A stretch of 64,000 nucleotides of DNA from Diorhabda sublineata (taxonomy: Eukaryota; Arthropoda; Insecta; Coleoptera; Chrysomelidae): contig NC_079479.1 in NCBI RefSeq assembly GCF_026230105.1, positions 17,309,734-17,373,733 on the forward strand, written 5' to 3'. The notes under the pieces were generated by a model. That model saw nothing but the letters and a program-made list of their open reading frames with translations. It searched no databases and had not been told where the DNA came from. Of this stretch, positions 25,601 to 38,874 are shown piece after piece; the stretch's first letter is position 1, and every line of letters begins with the position of its first letter. A program made the position numbers and the translations under genes.

Positions 25601-27096
25601 ATCGACTTCAATGGGCTTCAATGAATGTAAATCGACGATATCTGACAAATTCAGATACAAACTCATTCAAATATATAAGAAATGTTGAAATTCGACTTCA
25701 AATTAGGAAGATAGACTTTGAAAATTTTCAATCAACACAAAGTGAGATTCGACTTCAATGGGCTTCAATGAATGTAAATCGAGGATATCTGACAAAGTCA
25801 GATACTAACTCATTCAAATATATAAGAAATGTTGAAATTCGACTTCAAATGAGGAAGATAGACTTCGAAAATTTTCAATCAACACAAAGTGAGAATCGAC
25901 TTCAATGGGCTTCAATGAATGTAAATCGAGGACATCTGACAAAGTCAGATACAAACTCATTCAAATATATGAGAAATGTTGATATTCGACTTCAAATGAG
26001 GAAGATAGACTTTGAAAATTTTCAGTCAACACAAAGTGAGAATCGACTTTACTGGGCTTCAATGAATGTAAATCGACGATATCTCACAAAGTTAGATGCA
26101 AACTCATTCAAATATATGAGAAATGTTGAAATTCGACTTCAAATGAGGAAGATAGACTTTGAAAATTTTCTATCAACACAAAGTGAGAATCGACTTCAAT
26201 GGGCTTCAATGAATATAAATCGACGATATCTGACAAAGTTAGATGCAAACTCATTCAAATATATGAGAAATGTTGAAATTCGACTTCAAATGAGGAAGAT
26301 ACACTTTGAAAATTTTTAATCAGCACAAAGTGAGAATCGACTTCAATGGTCTTCAATGAATGTAAATCGACGATATCTGAAAAATTCAGATACAATCTCA
26401 TTCAAATATATAAGAAATGTTGAAATTCGACTTCAAATGAGGAAGATAGACTTTGAAAATTTTCAATCAACACAAAGTGAGAATCGACTTCAATGGGCTT
26501 CAATGGATGTAAATCGACGATATCTGACAAGAAAGTTAGATGCAAACTCATTCAAATATATAAAAAATGTTAAAATTCGACATCAAATGAGGAAGATAGA
26601 CTTGGAAAATTTTCAATCAACACAAAGTGAGAATCGACTTTAATGGGCTTCAATGAATGTAAATCGACGATATCTGACAAAGTTAGATGCAAACTCATTC
26701 ATATATATGAGAAATGTTGAAATTCGACTTCAAATGAGGAAGATAGACTTTGAAAATTTTCAATCAACACAAAGTGAGAATCGACTTCAATGGGCTTCAA
26801 TGGATGTAAATCGACGATATCTGACAAGAAAGTTAGATGCAAACTCATTCAAATATATAAAAAATGTTAAAATTCGACATCAAATGAGGAAGATAGACTT
26901 GGAAAATTTTCAATCAACACAAAGTGAGAATCGACTTTAATGGGCTTCAATGCATGTAATTCGACGATATCTGACAAATTCAGATACAAACTCATTCAAA
27001 TATATAAGAAATGTTGAAATTCGACTTCAAATTAGGAAGATGGACTTTGAAAATTTTCAATCAACACAAAGTGAGAATCGACTTCAATGGGCTTCA

Positions 27097-27243
27097 ATGA
27101 ATGTAAATCGACGATATCTGACAAAGTTAGATGCAAACTCATTCAAATATATGAGAAATGTTGAAATTCGACTTCAAATGAGGAAGATAGACTTTGAAAA
27201 TTTTCAATCAACACAAAGTGAGAATCGACTTCAATGGGCTTCA
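27097..27243 (+). repeat. Reference monomer of the satellite (consensus-like, 147 bp)
   Basis: This copy matches the majority base at every position I compared and is offered as the coordinate frame. Monomer position 1 is the A of ATGAATG. Landmarks: TCGA at 12-15, 72-75 and 129-132; GATATC (EcoRV) at 17-22; TTCAAATATATGAG from 46; TTGAAATTCGACTTCAA at 65-81; the palindrome TTGAAAATTTTCAA at 98-111; and ATCGACTTCAATGG followed by GCTTCA at the end. G+C is 47 of 147 by hand count. There are four CpG sites, all in a CGA context. The plus frame from position 1 has 49 sense codons and no stop, which explains the long spurious open frames. Confidence 0.9.
27194..27207. repeat. 14-bp perfect palindrome in each monomer (reference copy)
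   Basis: TTGAAAATTTTCAA is its own reverse complement and sits at monomer positions 98-111. It is present in the great majority of copies. TTTTCATTC copies keep a 12-bp palindrome, and GATTTTCAAAATTTTC copies keep only the AAAATTTT core. It could form a small hairpin or be a dyad-binding site; no function is shown. Confidence 0.9.
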
Positions 27244-30200
27244 ATGGATGTAAATCGACGATATCTGACAACAAAGTTAGATGCAAACTCATTCAAATAT
27301 ATGAGAAATGTTGAAATTCGACTTCAAATGAGGAAGATAGACTTTGAAAATTTTCAATCAACACAAAGTGAGAATCGACTTCAATCGGCTTCAATGAATG
27401 TGAATCGACGATATCTGACAAAGTTAGATGCAAACTCATTCAAATATATGAGAAATGTTGAAATTCGACTTCAAATGAGGAAGACAGACTTTGAAAATTT
27501 TCAATCAACACAAAATGAGAATCGACTTTAATGGCCTTCAATGAATGTAAATCGACGATATCTGACAAAGTTAGATGCAAACTTATTCAAATATATGAGA
27601 AATGTTGAAATTCGACTTCAAATGAGGAAGATACACTTTGAAAATTTTCAATCAACACAAAGTGAGAATCGACTTCAATGGGCTTCAATGGATGTAAATC
27701 GACGATATCTGACAACAAAGTTAGATGCAAACCTATTCAAATATATAAGAAATGTTGAAATTCGACTTCAAATTAGGAAGTTAGACTTTGAAAATTTTCT
27801 ATCAACACAAAGTGAGATTCGACTTCAATGAGCTTCAATAAATGTAAATCGAGGATATATGACAAAGTCAGATACTAACTCATTCAAATATATCAGAAAT
27901 GTTGAAATTCGACTTCAAATGAGGAAGATAGACTTTGAAAATTTTCAATCAACACAAAGTGAGAATCGACTTCAATGGGCTTCAATGAATGTAAATCGAC
28001 GATATCTGACAAATTCAGATAGGAACTCATTCAAATATATGAGAAATGTTGAAATTCGACTTCAAATTAGGAAGATAGACTTTGAAAATTTTCAATCAAC
28101 ACAAAGTGAGATTCGACTTCAATGGGCTTCAATGAATGTAAATCGAGGATATCTGACAAAGTCAGATACTAACTTATTCAAATATATAAGAAATGTTGAA
28201 ATTCGACTTCAAATGAGGAAGATACACTTTGAAAATTTTCAATCAACACAAAGTGAGAATCGACTTCAATGGGCTTCAATGAATGTAAATCGACGATATC
28301 TGACAAAGTTGGATGCAAACTCATTCAAATCTATGAGAAATGTTGATATTCGACTTCAAATGAGGAAGATAGACTTTGAAAATTTTCAATCAACACAAAG
28401 TGAGAATCGACTTCAATGGGCTTCAATGCATGTAAATCGACGATATCTGACAAAGTTAGATGCAAACTCATTCAAATATATGAGAAATGTTGAAATTCGA
28501 CTTCAAATGAGGAAGATAGACTTTGAAAATTTTCAATCAACACAAAGTGAGAATCGACTTCAATGGGCTTCAATGGATGTAAATCGACGATATCTGACAA
28601 CAAAGTTAGATGCAAACTCATTCAAATATATAAGAAATGTTGAAACTCGACTTCAAATGAGGAAGATAGACTTTGAAAATTTTCAATCAACACAAAGTGA
28701 GAATCGACTTCAATGGGCTTCAATGAATGTAAATCGACGATATCTGACAAATTCAGATACAAACTCATTCAAATATATAAGAAATGTTGAAATTCGACTT
28801 CAAATTAGGAAGATAGACTTTGAAAATTTTCAATCAACACAAAGTGAGATTCAACTTCAATGGGCTTCAATGAATGTAAATCGAGGATATCTGACAAAGT
28901 CAGATACTAACTCATTCAAATATATAAGAAATGTTGAAATTCGACTTCAAATTAGGAAGATAGACTTTGAAAATTTTCAATCAACACAAAGTTAGATTCG
29001 ACTTCAATGGGCTTCAATGAATGTAAATCGAGGATATCTGACAAAGTCAGATACTAACTCATTCAAATATATAAGAAATGTTGAAATTCGACTTCAAATG
29101 AGGAAGATACACTTTGAAAATTTTCAATCAACACAAAGTGAGAATCGACTTCAATGGGCTTCAATGAATGTAAATCGACGATATCTGACAAAGTTGGATG
29201 CAAACTCATTCAAATCTATGAGAAATGTTGATATTCGACTTCAAATGAGGAAGATAGACTTTGAAAATTTTCAATCAACACAAAGTGAGATTCGACCACA
29301 ATGGGCTTCAATGAATGTAAATCGGCGATATCTGACAAATTCAGATACAAACTCATTCAAATATATAAGAAATGTTGAAATTCGACTTCAAATTAGGAAG
29401 ATAGACTTTGAAAATTTTCAATCAACACAAAGTGAGATTCGACTTCAATGAGCTTCAATGAATGTAAATCGAGGATATATGACGAAGTCAGATACTAACT
29501 CATTCAAATATATCAGAAATGTTGAAATTCGACTTCAAATGAGGAAGATAGACTTTGAAAATTTTCAATCAACACAAAGTGAGATTCGACTTCAATGGGC
29601 TTCAATGAATGTAAATCGAGGATATCTGACAAAGTCAGATACTAACTTATTCAAATATATAAGAAATGTTGAAATTCGACTTCAAATGAGGAAGATACAC
29701 TTTGAAAATTTTCAATCAACACAAAGTGAGAATCGACTTCAATGGGCTTCAATGAATGTAAATCGACGATATCTGACAAAGTTGGATGCAAACTCATTCA
29801 AATCTATGAGAAATGTTGATATTCGACTTCAAATGAGGAAGATAGACTTTGAAAATTTTCAATCAACACAAAGTGAGAATCGACTTCAATGGGCTTCAAT
29901 GCATGTAATTCGACGATATCTGACAAATTCAGATACAAACTCATTCAAATATATAAGAAATGTTGAAATTCGACTTCAAATTAGGAAGATGGACTTTGAA
30001 AATTTTCAATCAACACAAAGTGAGATTCGACTTCAATGGGCTTCAATGAATGTAAATCGAGGATATCTGACAAAGTCAGATACTAACTCATTCAAATATA
30101 TAAGAAATGTTGAAATTCGACTTCAAATGAGGAAGATACACTTTGAAAATTTTCAATCAACACAAAGTGAGAATCGACTTCAATTGGCTTCAATGAATGT

Positions 30201-31914
30201 AAATCGACGATATCTGACAAAGTTGGATGCAAACTCATTCAAATATATAAGAAATGTTGAAATTCGGCTTCAAATGAGGAAGATACACTTTGAAAATTTT
30301 CAATCAACACAAAGTGAGAATCGACCACAATGGGCTTCAATGAATGTAAATCGACGATATCTGACAAATTCAGATACAAACTCATTCAAATATATAAGAA
30401 ATGTTGAAATTCGACTTCAAATTAGGAAGATAGACTTTGAAAATTTTCAATCAACACAAAGTGAGATTCGACTTCAATGAGCTTCAATGAATGTAAATCG
30501 AGGATATATGACAAAGTCAGATACTAACTCATTCAAATATATCAGAAATGTTGAAATTCGACTTCAAATGAGGAAGATAGACTTTGAAAATTTTCAATCA
30601 ACACAAAGTGAGAATCGACTTCAATGGGCTTCAATGAATGTAAATCGACGATATCTGACAAATTCAGATACAAACTCATTCAAATATATAAGAAATGTTG
30701 AAATTCGACTTCAAATTAGGAAGATAGACTTTGAAAATTTTCAATCAACACAAAGTGAGATTCGACTTCAATGGGCTTCAATGAATGTAAATCGAGGATA
30801 TCTGACAAAGTCAGATACTAACTCATTCAAATATATAAGAAATGTTGAAATTCGACTTCAAATGAGGAAGATACACTTTGAAAATTTTCAATCAACACAA
30901 AGTGAGAATCGACTTCAATGGGCTTCAATGAATGTAAATCGACGATATCTGACAAAGTTGGATGCAAACTCATTCGAATCTATGAGAAATGTTGATATTC
31001 GACTTCAAATGAGGAAGATAGACTTTGAAAATTTTCAATCAACACAAAGTGAGAATCGACTTTAATGGGCTTCAATGCATGTAAATCGACGATATCTGAC
31101 AAAGTTAGATGCAAACTCATTCAAATATATGAGAAATGTTGAAATTCGACTTCAAATGAGGAAGATAGACTTTGAAAATTTTCAATCAACACAAAGTGAG
31201 AATCGACTTCAATGGGCTTCAATGAATGTAAATCGACGATATCTGACAAATTCAGATACAAACTCATTCAAATATATAAGAAATGTTGAAATTCGACTTC
31301 AAATTAGGAAGATAGACTTTGAAAGTTTTCAATCAACACAAAGTGAGATTCGACTTCAATGGGCTTCAATGAATGTAAATCGAGGATATCTGACAAAGTC
31401 AGATACTAACTCATTCAAATATATAAGAAATGTTGAAATTCGACTTCAAATTAGGAAGATAGACTTTGAAAATTTTCAATCAACACAAAGTGAGATTCGA
31501 CTTCAATGGGCCTCAATGAATGTAAATCGAGGATATCTGACAAAGTCAGATACTAACTCATTCAAATATATAAGAAATGTTGAAATTCGACTTCAAATGA
31601 GGAAGATACACTTTGAAAATTTTCAATCAACACAAAGTGAGAATCGACTTCAATGGGCTTCAATGAATGTAAATCGACGATATCTGACAAAGTTGGATGC
31701 AAACTCATTCAAATCTATGAGAAATGTTGATATTCGACTTCAAATGAGGGAGATAGACTTTGAAAATTTCCAATCAACACAAAGTGAGAATCGACTTTAA
31801 TGGGTTTCAATGCATGTAAATCGACGATATCTGACAAAGTTAGATGCAAACTCATTCAAATATATGAGAAATGTTGAAATTCGACTTCAAATGAGGAAGA
31901 TAGACTTTGAAAAT

Positions 31915-32946
31915 TTTCAATAAACACAAAGTGAGAATCGACTTCAATGGGCTTCAATGAATGTAAATCGACGATATCTGACAATGTTAGATGCAAACTC
32001 ATTCAAATATATGAGAAATATTGAAATTCGACTTCAAATGAGGAAGATACACTTTGAAAATTTTCAATCAACACAAAGTGAGAATCGACTTCAATGGGCT
32101 TCAATGAATGTAAATCGACGATATCTGACAAAGTGAGATGCAAACTCATTCAAATATATGAGAAATGTTGAAATTCGACTTCAAATGAGGAAGATAGACT
32201 TTGAAAATTTTCAATCAACACAAAGTGAGAATCGACTTCAATGGGCTTCAATGAATGTAAATCGACGATATCTGACAAAGTTAGATGCAAACTCATTCAA
32301 ATATATGAGAAATGTTGAAATTCGACTTCAAATGAGGAAGATACACTTTGAAAATTCTCAATCAACACAAAGTGAGAATCGACTTCAATGGGCTTCAATG
32401 AATGTAAATCGACGATATCTGACAAATTCAGATACAATCTCATTCAAATATATGAGAAATGTTGAAATTCGACTTCAAATGAGGAAGATAGACTTTGAAA
32501 ATTTTCAATCAACACAAAGTGAGAATCGACTTCAATGGGCTTCAATGGATGTAAATCGACGATATCTGACAACAAAGTTAGATGCAAACTCATTCAAATA
32601 TATGAGAAATGTTGAAATTCGACTTCAAATGAGGAAGATAGACATTGAAAATTTTCAATCAACACAAAGTGAGATTCGACTTCAATGAGCTTCAATGAAT
32701 GTAAATCGAGGATATATGACAAAGTCAGATACTAACTCATTCAAATATATCAGAAATGTTGAAATTTGACTTCAAATGAGGAAGATAGACTTTGAAAATT
32801 TTCAATCAACACAAAGTGAGATTCGACTTCAATGAGCTTCAATGAATGTAAATCGAGGATATATGACAAAGTCAGATACTAACTCATTCAAATATATCAG
32901 AAATGTTGAAATTCGACTTCAAATGAGGAAGATAGACTTTGAAAAT
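31915..32946 (+). repeat. 1,032-bp tandem duplication, copy 1
   Basis: The block beginning at TTCAATAAACAC (stop form), followed by ACAATGTTAG, GAAATATTGAAATTC, the stop form ACAAAGTGAGATG and GAAAATTCTCAATC, repeats 1,032 bp later (7 monomers + 3 bp). Its last part holds consecutive GGATATATGAC monomers that join the two copies. Confidence 0.8.
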
Positions 32947-33580
32947 TTTCAATAAACACAAAGTGAGAATCGACTTCAATGGGCTTCAATGAATGTAAAT
33001 CGACGATATCTGACAATGTTAGATGCAAACTCATTCAAATATATGAGAAATATTGAAATTCGACTTCAAATGAGGAAGATACACTTTGAAAATTTTCAAT
33101 CAACACAAAGTGAGAATCGACTTCAATGGGCTTCAATGAATGTAAATCGACGATATCTGACAAAGTGAGATGCAAACTCATTCAAATATATGAGAAATGT
33201 TGAAATTCGACTTCAAATGAGGAAGATAGACTTTGAAAATTTTCAATCAACACAAAGTGAGAATCAACTTCAATGGGCTTCAATGAATGTAAATCGACGA
33301 TATCTGACAAAGTTAGATGCAAACTCATTCATATATATGAGAAATGTTGAAATTCGACTTCAAATGAGGAAGATACACTTTGAAAATTCTCAATCAACAC
33401 AAAGTGAGAATCGACTTCAATGGGCTTCAATGAATGTAAATCGACGATATCTGACAAATTCAGATACAATCTCATTCAAATATATGAGAAATGTTGAAAT
33501 TCGACTTCAAATGAGGAAGATAGACTTTGAAAATTTTCAATCAACACAAAGTGAGAATCGACTTCAATGGGCTTCAATGG
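32947..33580 (+). repeat. 1,032-bp tandem duplication, copy 2 (partial)
   Basis: Repeats the order of 31,915 onward. Private differences are GAGAATCAACTTC near 33,258 and TTCATATATATG near 33,330. After the GACAATCTC-type monomer this copy continues into an ACAACAAAG monomer linked with GTTGAAACTCG. Confidence 0.78.
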
Positions 33581-34280
33581 ATGTAAATCGACGATATCTG
33601 ACAACAAAGTTAGATGCAAACTCATTCAAATATATAAGAAATGTTGAAACTCGACTTCAAATGAGGAAGATAGACTTTGAAAATTTTCAATCAACACAAA
33701 GTGAGAATCGACTTCAATGGGCTTCAATGAATGTAAATCGACGATATCTGACAATGTTAGATGCAAACTCATTCAAATATATGAGAAATGTTGAAATTCG
33801 ACTTCAAATGAGGAAGATACACTTTGAAAATTTTCAATCAACACAAAGTGAGAATCGACTTCAATGGGCTTCAATGAATGTAAATCGACGATATCTGACA
33901 AAGTTAGATGCAAACTCATTCAAATATATGAGAAATGTTGAAATTCGACTTCAAATGAGGAAGATAGACTTTGAAAATTTTCAATCAACACAAAGTGAGA
34001 ATCGACTTCAATGGTCTTCAATGAATGTAAATCGACGATATCTGACAACAAAGTTAGATGCAAACTCATTCAAATATATAAGAAATGTTGAAACTCGACT
34101 TCAAATGAGGAAGATAGACTTTGAAAATTTTCAATCAACACAAAGTGAGAATCGACTTCAATGGGCTTCAATGAATGTAAATCGACGATATCTGACAAAT
34201 TCAGATACAAACTCATTCAAATATATAAGAAATGTTGAAATTCGACTTCAAATTAGGAAGATAGACTTTGAAAATTTTCA
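33190..34280 (+). repeat. Block duplication D1, copy 1 (offset 12,504)
   Basis: Matches 45,694-46,784 at offset 12,504. Shared markers in order are GAAAATTCTCAATC, GATACA(A/G)TCTC, ATGGATG with ACAACAAAG, ACAATGTTAG, ATGGTCTTCAATG and a second ACAACAAAG monomer. Copy 1 ends at a private stop form, TTCAATAAACAC, near 34,280. Confidence 0.8.
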
Positions 34281-37200
34281 ATAAACACAAAGTGAGATTC
34301 GACTTCAATGGGCTTCAATGAATGTAAATCGAGGATATCTGACAAAGTCAGATACTAACTCATTCAAATATATAAGAAATGTTGAAATTCGACTTCAAAT
34401 GAGGAAGATACACTTTGAAAATTTTCAATCAACACAAAGTGAGAATCGACTTCAATGGGCTTCAATGAATGTAAATCGACGATATCTGACAAAGTTGGAT
34501 GCAAACTCATTCAAATCTATGAGAAATGTTGATATTCGACTTCAAATGAGGAAGATAGACTTTGAAAATTTTCAATCAACACAAAGTGAGAATCGACCAC
34601 AATGGGCTTCAATGAATGTAAATCGACGATATCTGACAAATTCAGATACAAACTCATTCAAATATATAAGAAATGTTGAAATTCGACTTCAAATTAGGAA
34701 GATAGACTTTGAAAATTTTCAATCAACACAAAGTGAGATTCGACTTCAATGGGCTTCAATGAATGTAAATCGAGGATATCTGACAAAGTCAAATACTAAC
34801 TCATTCAAATATATAAGAAATGTTGAAATTCGACTTCAAATGAGGAAGATACACTTTGAAAATTTTCTCTCAACACAAAGTGAGTATCGACTTCAATGGG
34901 CTTCAATGAATGTAAATCGACGATATCTGACAAAGTTGGATGCAAACTCATTCAAATATATAAGAAATGTTGAAATTCGGCTTCAAATGAGGAAGATACA
35001 CTTTGAAAATTTTCAATCAACACAAAGTGAGAATCGACCACAATGGGCTTCAATGAATGTAAATCGACGATATCTGACAAATTCAGATACAAACTCATTC
35101 AAATATATAAGAAATGTTGAAATTCGACTTCAAATTAGGAATATAGACTTTGAAAATTCTCAATCAACACAAAGTGAGATTCGACTTCAATGGGCTTCAA
35201 TGAATGTAAATCGAGGATATCTGACAAAGTCAGATACTAACTCATTCAAATATATAAGAAATGTTGAAATTCGACTTCAAATGAGGAAGATACACTTTGA
35301 AAATTTTCTCTCAACACAAAGTGAGTATCGACTTCAATGGGCTTCAATGAATGTAAATCGACGATATCTGACAAAGTTGGATGCAAACTCATTCAAATCT
35401 ATGAGAAATGTTGATATTCGACTTCAAATGAGGAAGATAGACTTTGAAAATTTTCAATCAACACAAAGTGAGAATCGACTTTAATGGGCTTCAATGAATG
35501 TAAATCGACGATATCTGACAAATTCAGATACAAACTCATTCAAATATATAAGAAATGTTGAAATTCGACTTCAAATTAGGAAGATAGACTTTGAAAATTT
35601 TCAATCAACACAAAGTGAGATTCGACTTCAATGGGCTTCAATGAATGTAAATCGAGGATATCTGACAAAGTCAGATACTAACTCATTCAAATATATAAGA
35701 AATGTTGAAATTCGACTTCAAATGAGGAAGATACACTTTGAAAATTTTCAATCAACACAAAGTGAGAATCGACTTCAATGGGCTTCAATGAATGTAAATC
35801 GACGATATCTGACAAAGTTGGATGCAAACTCATTCAAATCTATGAGAAATGTTGATATTCGACTTCAAATGAGGAAGATAGACTTTGAAAATTTTCAATC
35901 AACACAAAGTGAGAATCGACCACAATGGGCTTCAATGAATGTAAATCGACGATATCTGACAAATTCAGATACAAACTCATTCAAATATATAAGAAATGTT
36001 GAAATTCGACTTCAAATTAGGAAGATAGACTTTGAAAATTTTCAATCAACACAAAGTGAGATTCGACTTCAATGGGCTTCAATGAATGTAAATCGAGGAT
36101 ATCTGACAAAGTCAGATACTAACTCATTCAAATATATAAGAAATGTTGAAATTCGACTTCAAATGAGGAAGATACACTTTGAAAATTTTCAATCAACACA
36201 AAGTGAGAATCGACTTCAATGGGCTTCAATGAATGTAAATCGACGATATCTGACAAAGTTGGATGCAAACTCATTCAAATATATAAGAAATGTTGAAATT
36301 CGGCTTCAAATGAGGAAGATACACTTTGAAAATTTTCAATCAACACAAAGTGAGAATCGACCACAATGGGCTTCAATGAATGTAAATCGACGATATCTGA
36401 CAAATTCAGATACAAACTCATTCAAATATATAAGAAATGTTGAAATTCGACTTCAAATTAGGAAGATAGACTTTGAAAATTTTCAATCAACACAAAGTGA
36501 GATTCGACTTCAATGAGCTTCAATGAATGTAAATCGAGGATATATGACAAAGTCAGATACTAACTCATTCAAATATATCAGAAATGTTGAAATTCGACTT
36601 CAAATGAGGAAGATAGACTTTGAAAATTTTCAATCAACACAAAGTGAGAATCGACTTCAATGGGCTTCAATGAATGTAAATCGACGATATCTGACAAATT
36701 CAGATACAAACTCATTCAAATATATAAGAAATGTTGAAATTCGACTTCAAATTAGGAAGATAGACTTTGAAAATTTTCAATCAACACAAAGTGAGATTCG
36801 ACTTCAATGGGCTTCAATGAATGTAAATCGAGGATATCTGACAAAGTCAGATACTAACTCATTCAAATATATAAGAAATGTTGAAATTCGACTTCAAATT
36901 AGGAATATAGACTTTGAAAATTTTCAATCAACACAAAGTGAGATTCGACTTCAATGGGCTTCAATGAATGTAAATCGAGGATATCTGACAAAGTCAGATA
37001 CTAACTCATTCAAATATATAAGAAATGTTGAAATTCGACTTCAAATGAGGAAGATACACTTTGAAAATTTTCTCTCAACACAAAGTGAGAATCGACTTCA
37101 ATGGGCTTCAATGAATGTAAATCGACGATATCTGACAAAGATGGATGCAAACTCATTCAAATCTATGAGAAATGTTGATATTCGACTTCAAATGAGGAAG

Positions 37201-38874
37201 ATAGACTTTGAAAATTTTCAATCAACACAAAGTGAGAATCGACTTTAATGGGCTTCAATGCATGTAAATCGACGATATCTGACAAAGTTAGATGCAAACT
37301 CATTCAAATATATGAGAAATGTTGAAATTCGACTTCAAATGAGGAAGATAGACTTTGAAAATTTTCGATCAACACAAAGTGAGAATCGACTTCAATGGGC
37401 TTCAATGAATGTAAATCGACGATATCTGACAAATTCAGATACAAACTCATTCAAATATATAAGAAATGTTGAAATTCGACTTCAAATTAGGAAGATAGAC
37501 TTTGAAAATTTTCAGTCAACACAAAGTGAGATTCGACTTCAATGGGCTTCAATGAATGTAAATCGAGGATATCTGACAAAGTCAGATACTAACTCATTCA
37601 AATATATAAGAAATGTTGAAATTCGACTTCAAATTAGGAAGATAGACTTTGAAAATTTTCAATCAACACAAAGTGAGATTCGACTTCAATGGGCTTCAAT
37701 GAATGTAAATCGAGGATATCTGACAAAGTCAGATACTAACTCATTCAAATATATAAGAAATGTTGAAATTCAACTTCAAATTAGGAATATAGACTTTGAA
37801 AATTTTCAATCAACACAAAGTGAGATTCGACTTCAATGGGCTTCAATGAATGTAAATCGAGGATATCTGACAAAGTCAGATACTAACTCATTCAAATATA
37901 TAAGAAATGTTGAAATTCGACTTCAAATGAGGAAGATACACTTTGAAAATTTTCAATCAACACAAAGTGAGAATCGACTTCAATGGGCTTCAATGAATGT
38001 AAATCGACGATATCTGACAAAGTTGGATGCAAACTCATTCAAATCTATGAGAAATGTTGATATTCGACTTCAAATGAGGAAGATAGACTTTGAAAATTTT
38101 CAATCAACACAAAGTGAGAATCGACTTTAATGGGCTTCAATGCATGTAAATCGACGATATCTGACAAAGTTAGATGCAAACTCATTCAAATATATGGGAA
38201 ATGTTGAAATTCGACTTCAAATGAGGAAGATAGACTTTGAAAATTTTCAATCAACACAAAGTGAGAATCGACTTCAATGGGCTTCAATGAATGTAAATCG
38301 ACGATATCTGACAAATTCAGATACAAACTCATTCAAATATATAAGAAATGTTGAAATTCGACTTCAAATTAGGAAGATGGACTTTGAAAATTTTCAATCA
38401 ACACAAAGTGAGATTCGACTTCAATGGGCTTCAATGAATGTAAATCGAGGATATCTGACAAAGTCAGATACTAACTCATTCAAATATATAAGAAATGTTG
38501 AAATTCGACTTCAAATTAGGAAGATAGACTTTGAAAATTTTCAATCAACACAAAGTGAGAATCGACTTCAATGGGCTTCAATGAATGTAAATCGACGATA
38601 TCTGACAAAGTTGGATGCAAACTCATTCAAATATATAAGAAATGTTGAAATTCGGCTTCAAATGAGGAAGATACACTTTGAAAATTTTCAATCAACACAA
38701 AGTGAGAATCGACCACAATGGGCTTCAATGAATGTAAATCGACGATATCTGACAAATTCAGATACAAACTCATTCAAATATATAAGAAATGTTGAAATTC
38801 GACTTCAAATTAGGAAGATAGACTTTGAAAATTTTCAATCAACACAAAGTGAGATTCGACTTCAATGAGCTTCA

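Larger units (their letters stand above)
12531..25900 (+). repeat. Domain B: TCAGATAC-rich monomers, 18-monomer repeat
   Basis: Most monomers carry TCAGATACA or TCAGATACT in place of TTAGATGCA. They alternate CGACGATATCTGACAAAT with CGAGGATATCTGACAAAG, and CTTCAAATTAGG with CTTCAAATGAGG. Characteristic variants are GGATATATGAC, TCGACCACAATG, GATACACTTTG and TTCAAATCTATGAG. In-frame stops recur in inherited forms: CTTTAATGG, CTTCAATGAGC and ATGTTTAAATTC. A marker monomer with CTTTAATAGGC and GATATTTGAC occurs near 13,553, 16,786 and 19,432. No gene or non-satellite sequence is present. Confidence 0.8.
25901..27840 (+). repeat. Domain C: mixed transition block
   Basis: This short stretch mixes an A-type monomer (GGACATCTG with GTTGATATTCG, at 25,915-26,061), consensus-like TTAGATGCA monomers, and 150-bp monomers with ACAAGAAAG linked to AAAAATGTTAAAATTCGAC and GACTTGGAAAATTTTC. 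The same 150-bp subfamily is otherwise found only in domain E. One 297-bp dimer appears as near-identical copies at about 26,500-26,640 and 26,797-26,937. It reads as a patchwork join between B-type and D-type arrays. There are no genes. Confidence 0.7.

Noticed and set aside
27194..27207. Palindrome as an intrinsic transcription terminator
   Set aside because: The stem is AT-only apart from two pairs, has no loop or following T run, and repeats every 147 bp, which is incompatible with a terminator role.
31915..31930. AATAAA as a polyadenylation signal (also near 27,836, 32,950, 34,280, 40,600, 45,455)
   Set aside because: Each arises from single changes in CAATCAACAC or CAATGAATG and is inherited within a copied block; there is no transcription unit to terminate.
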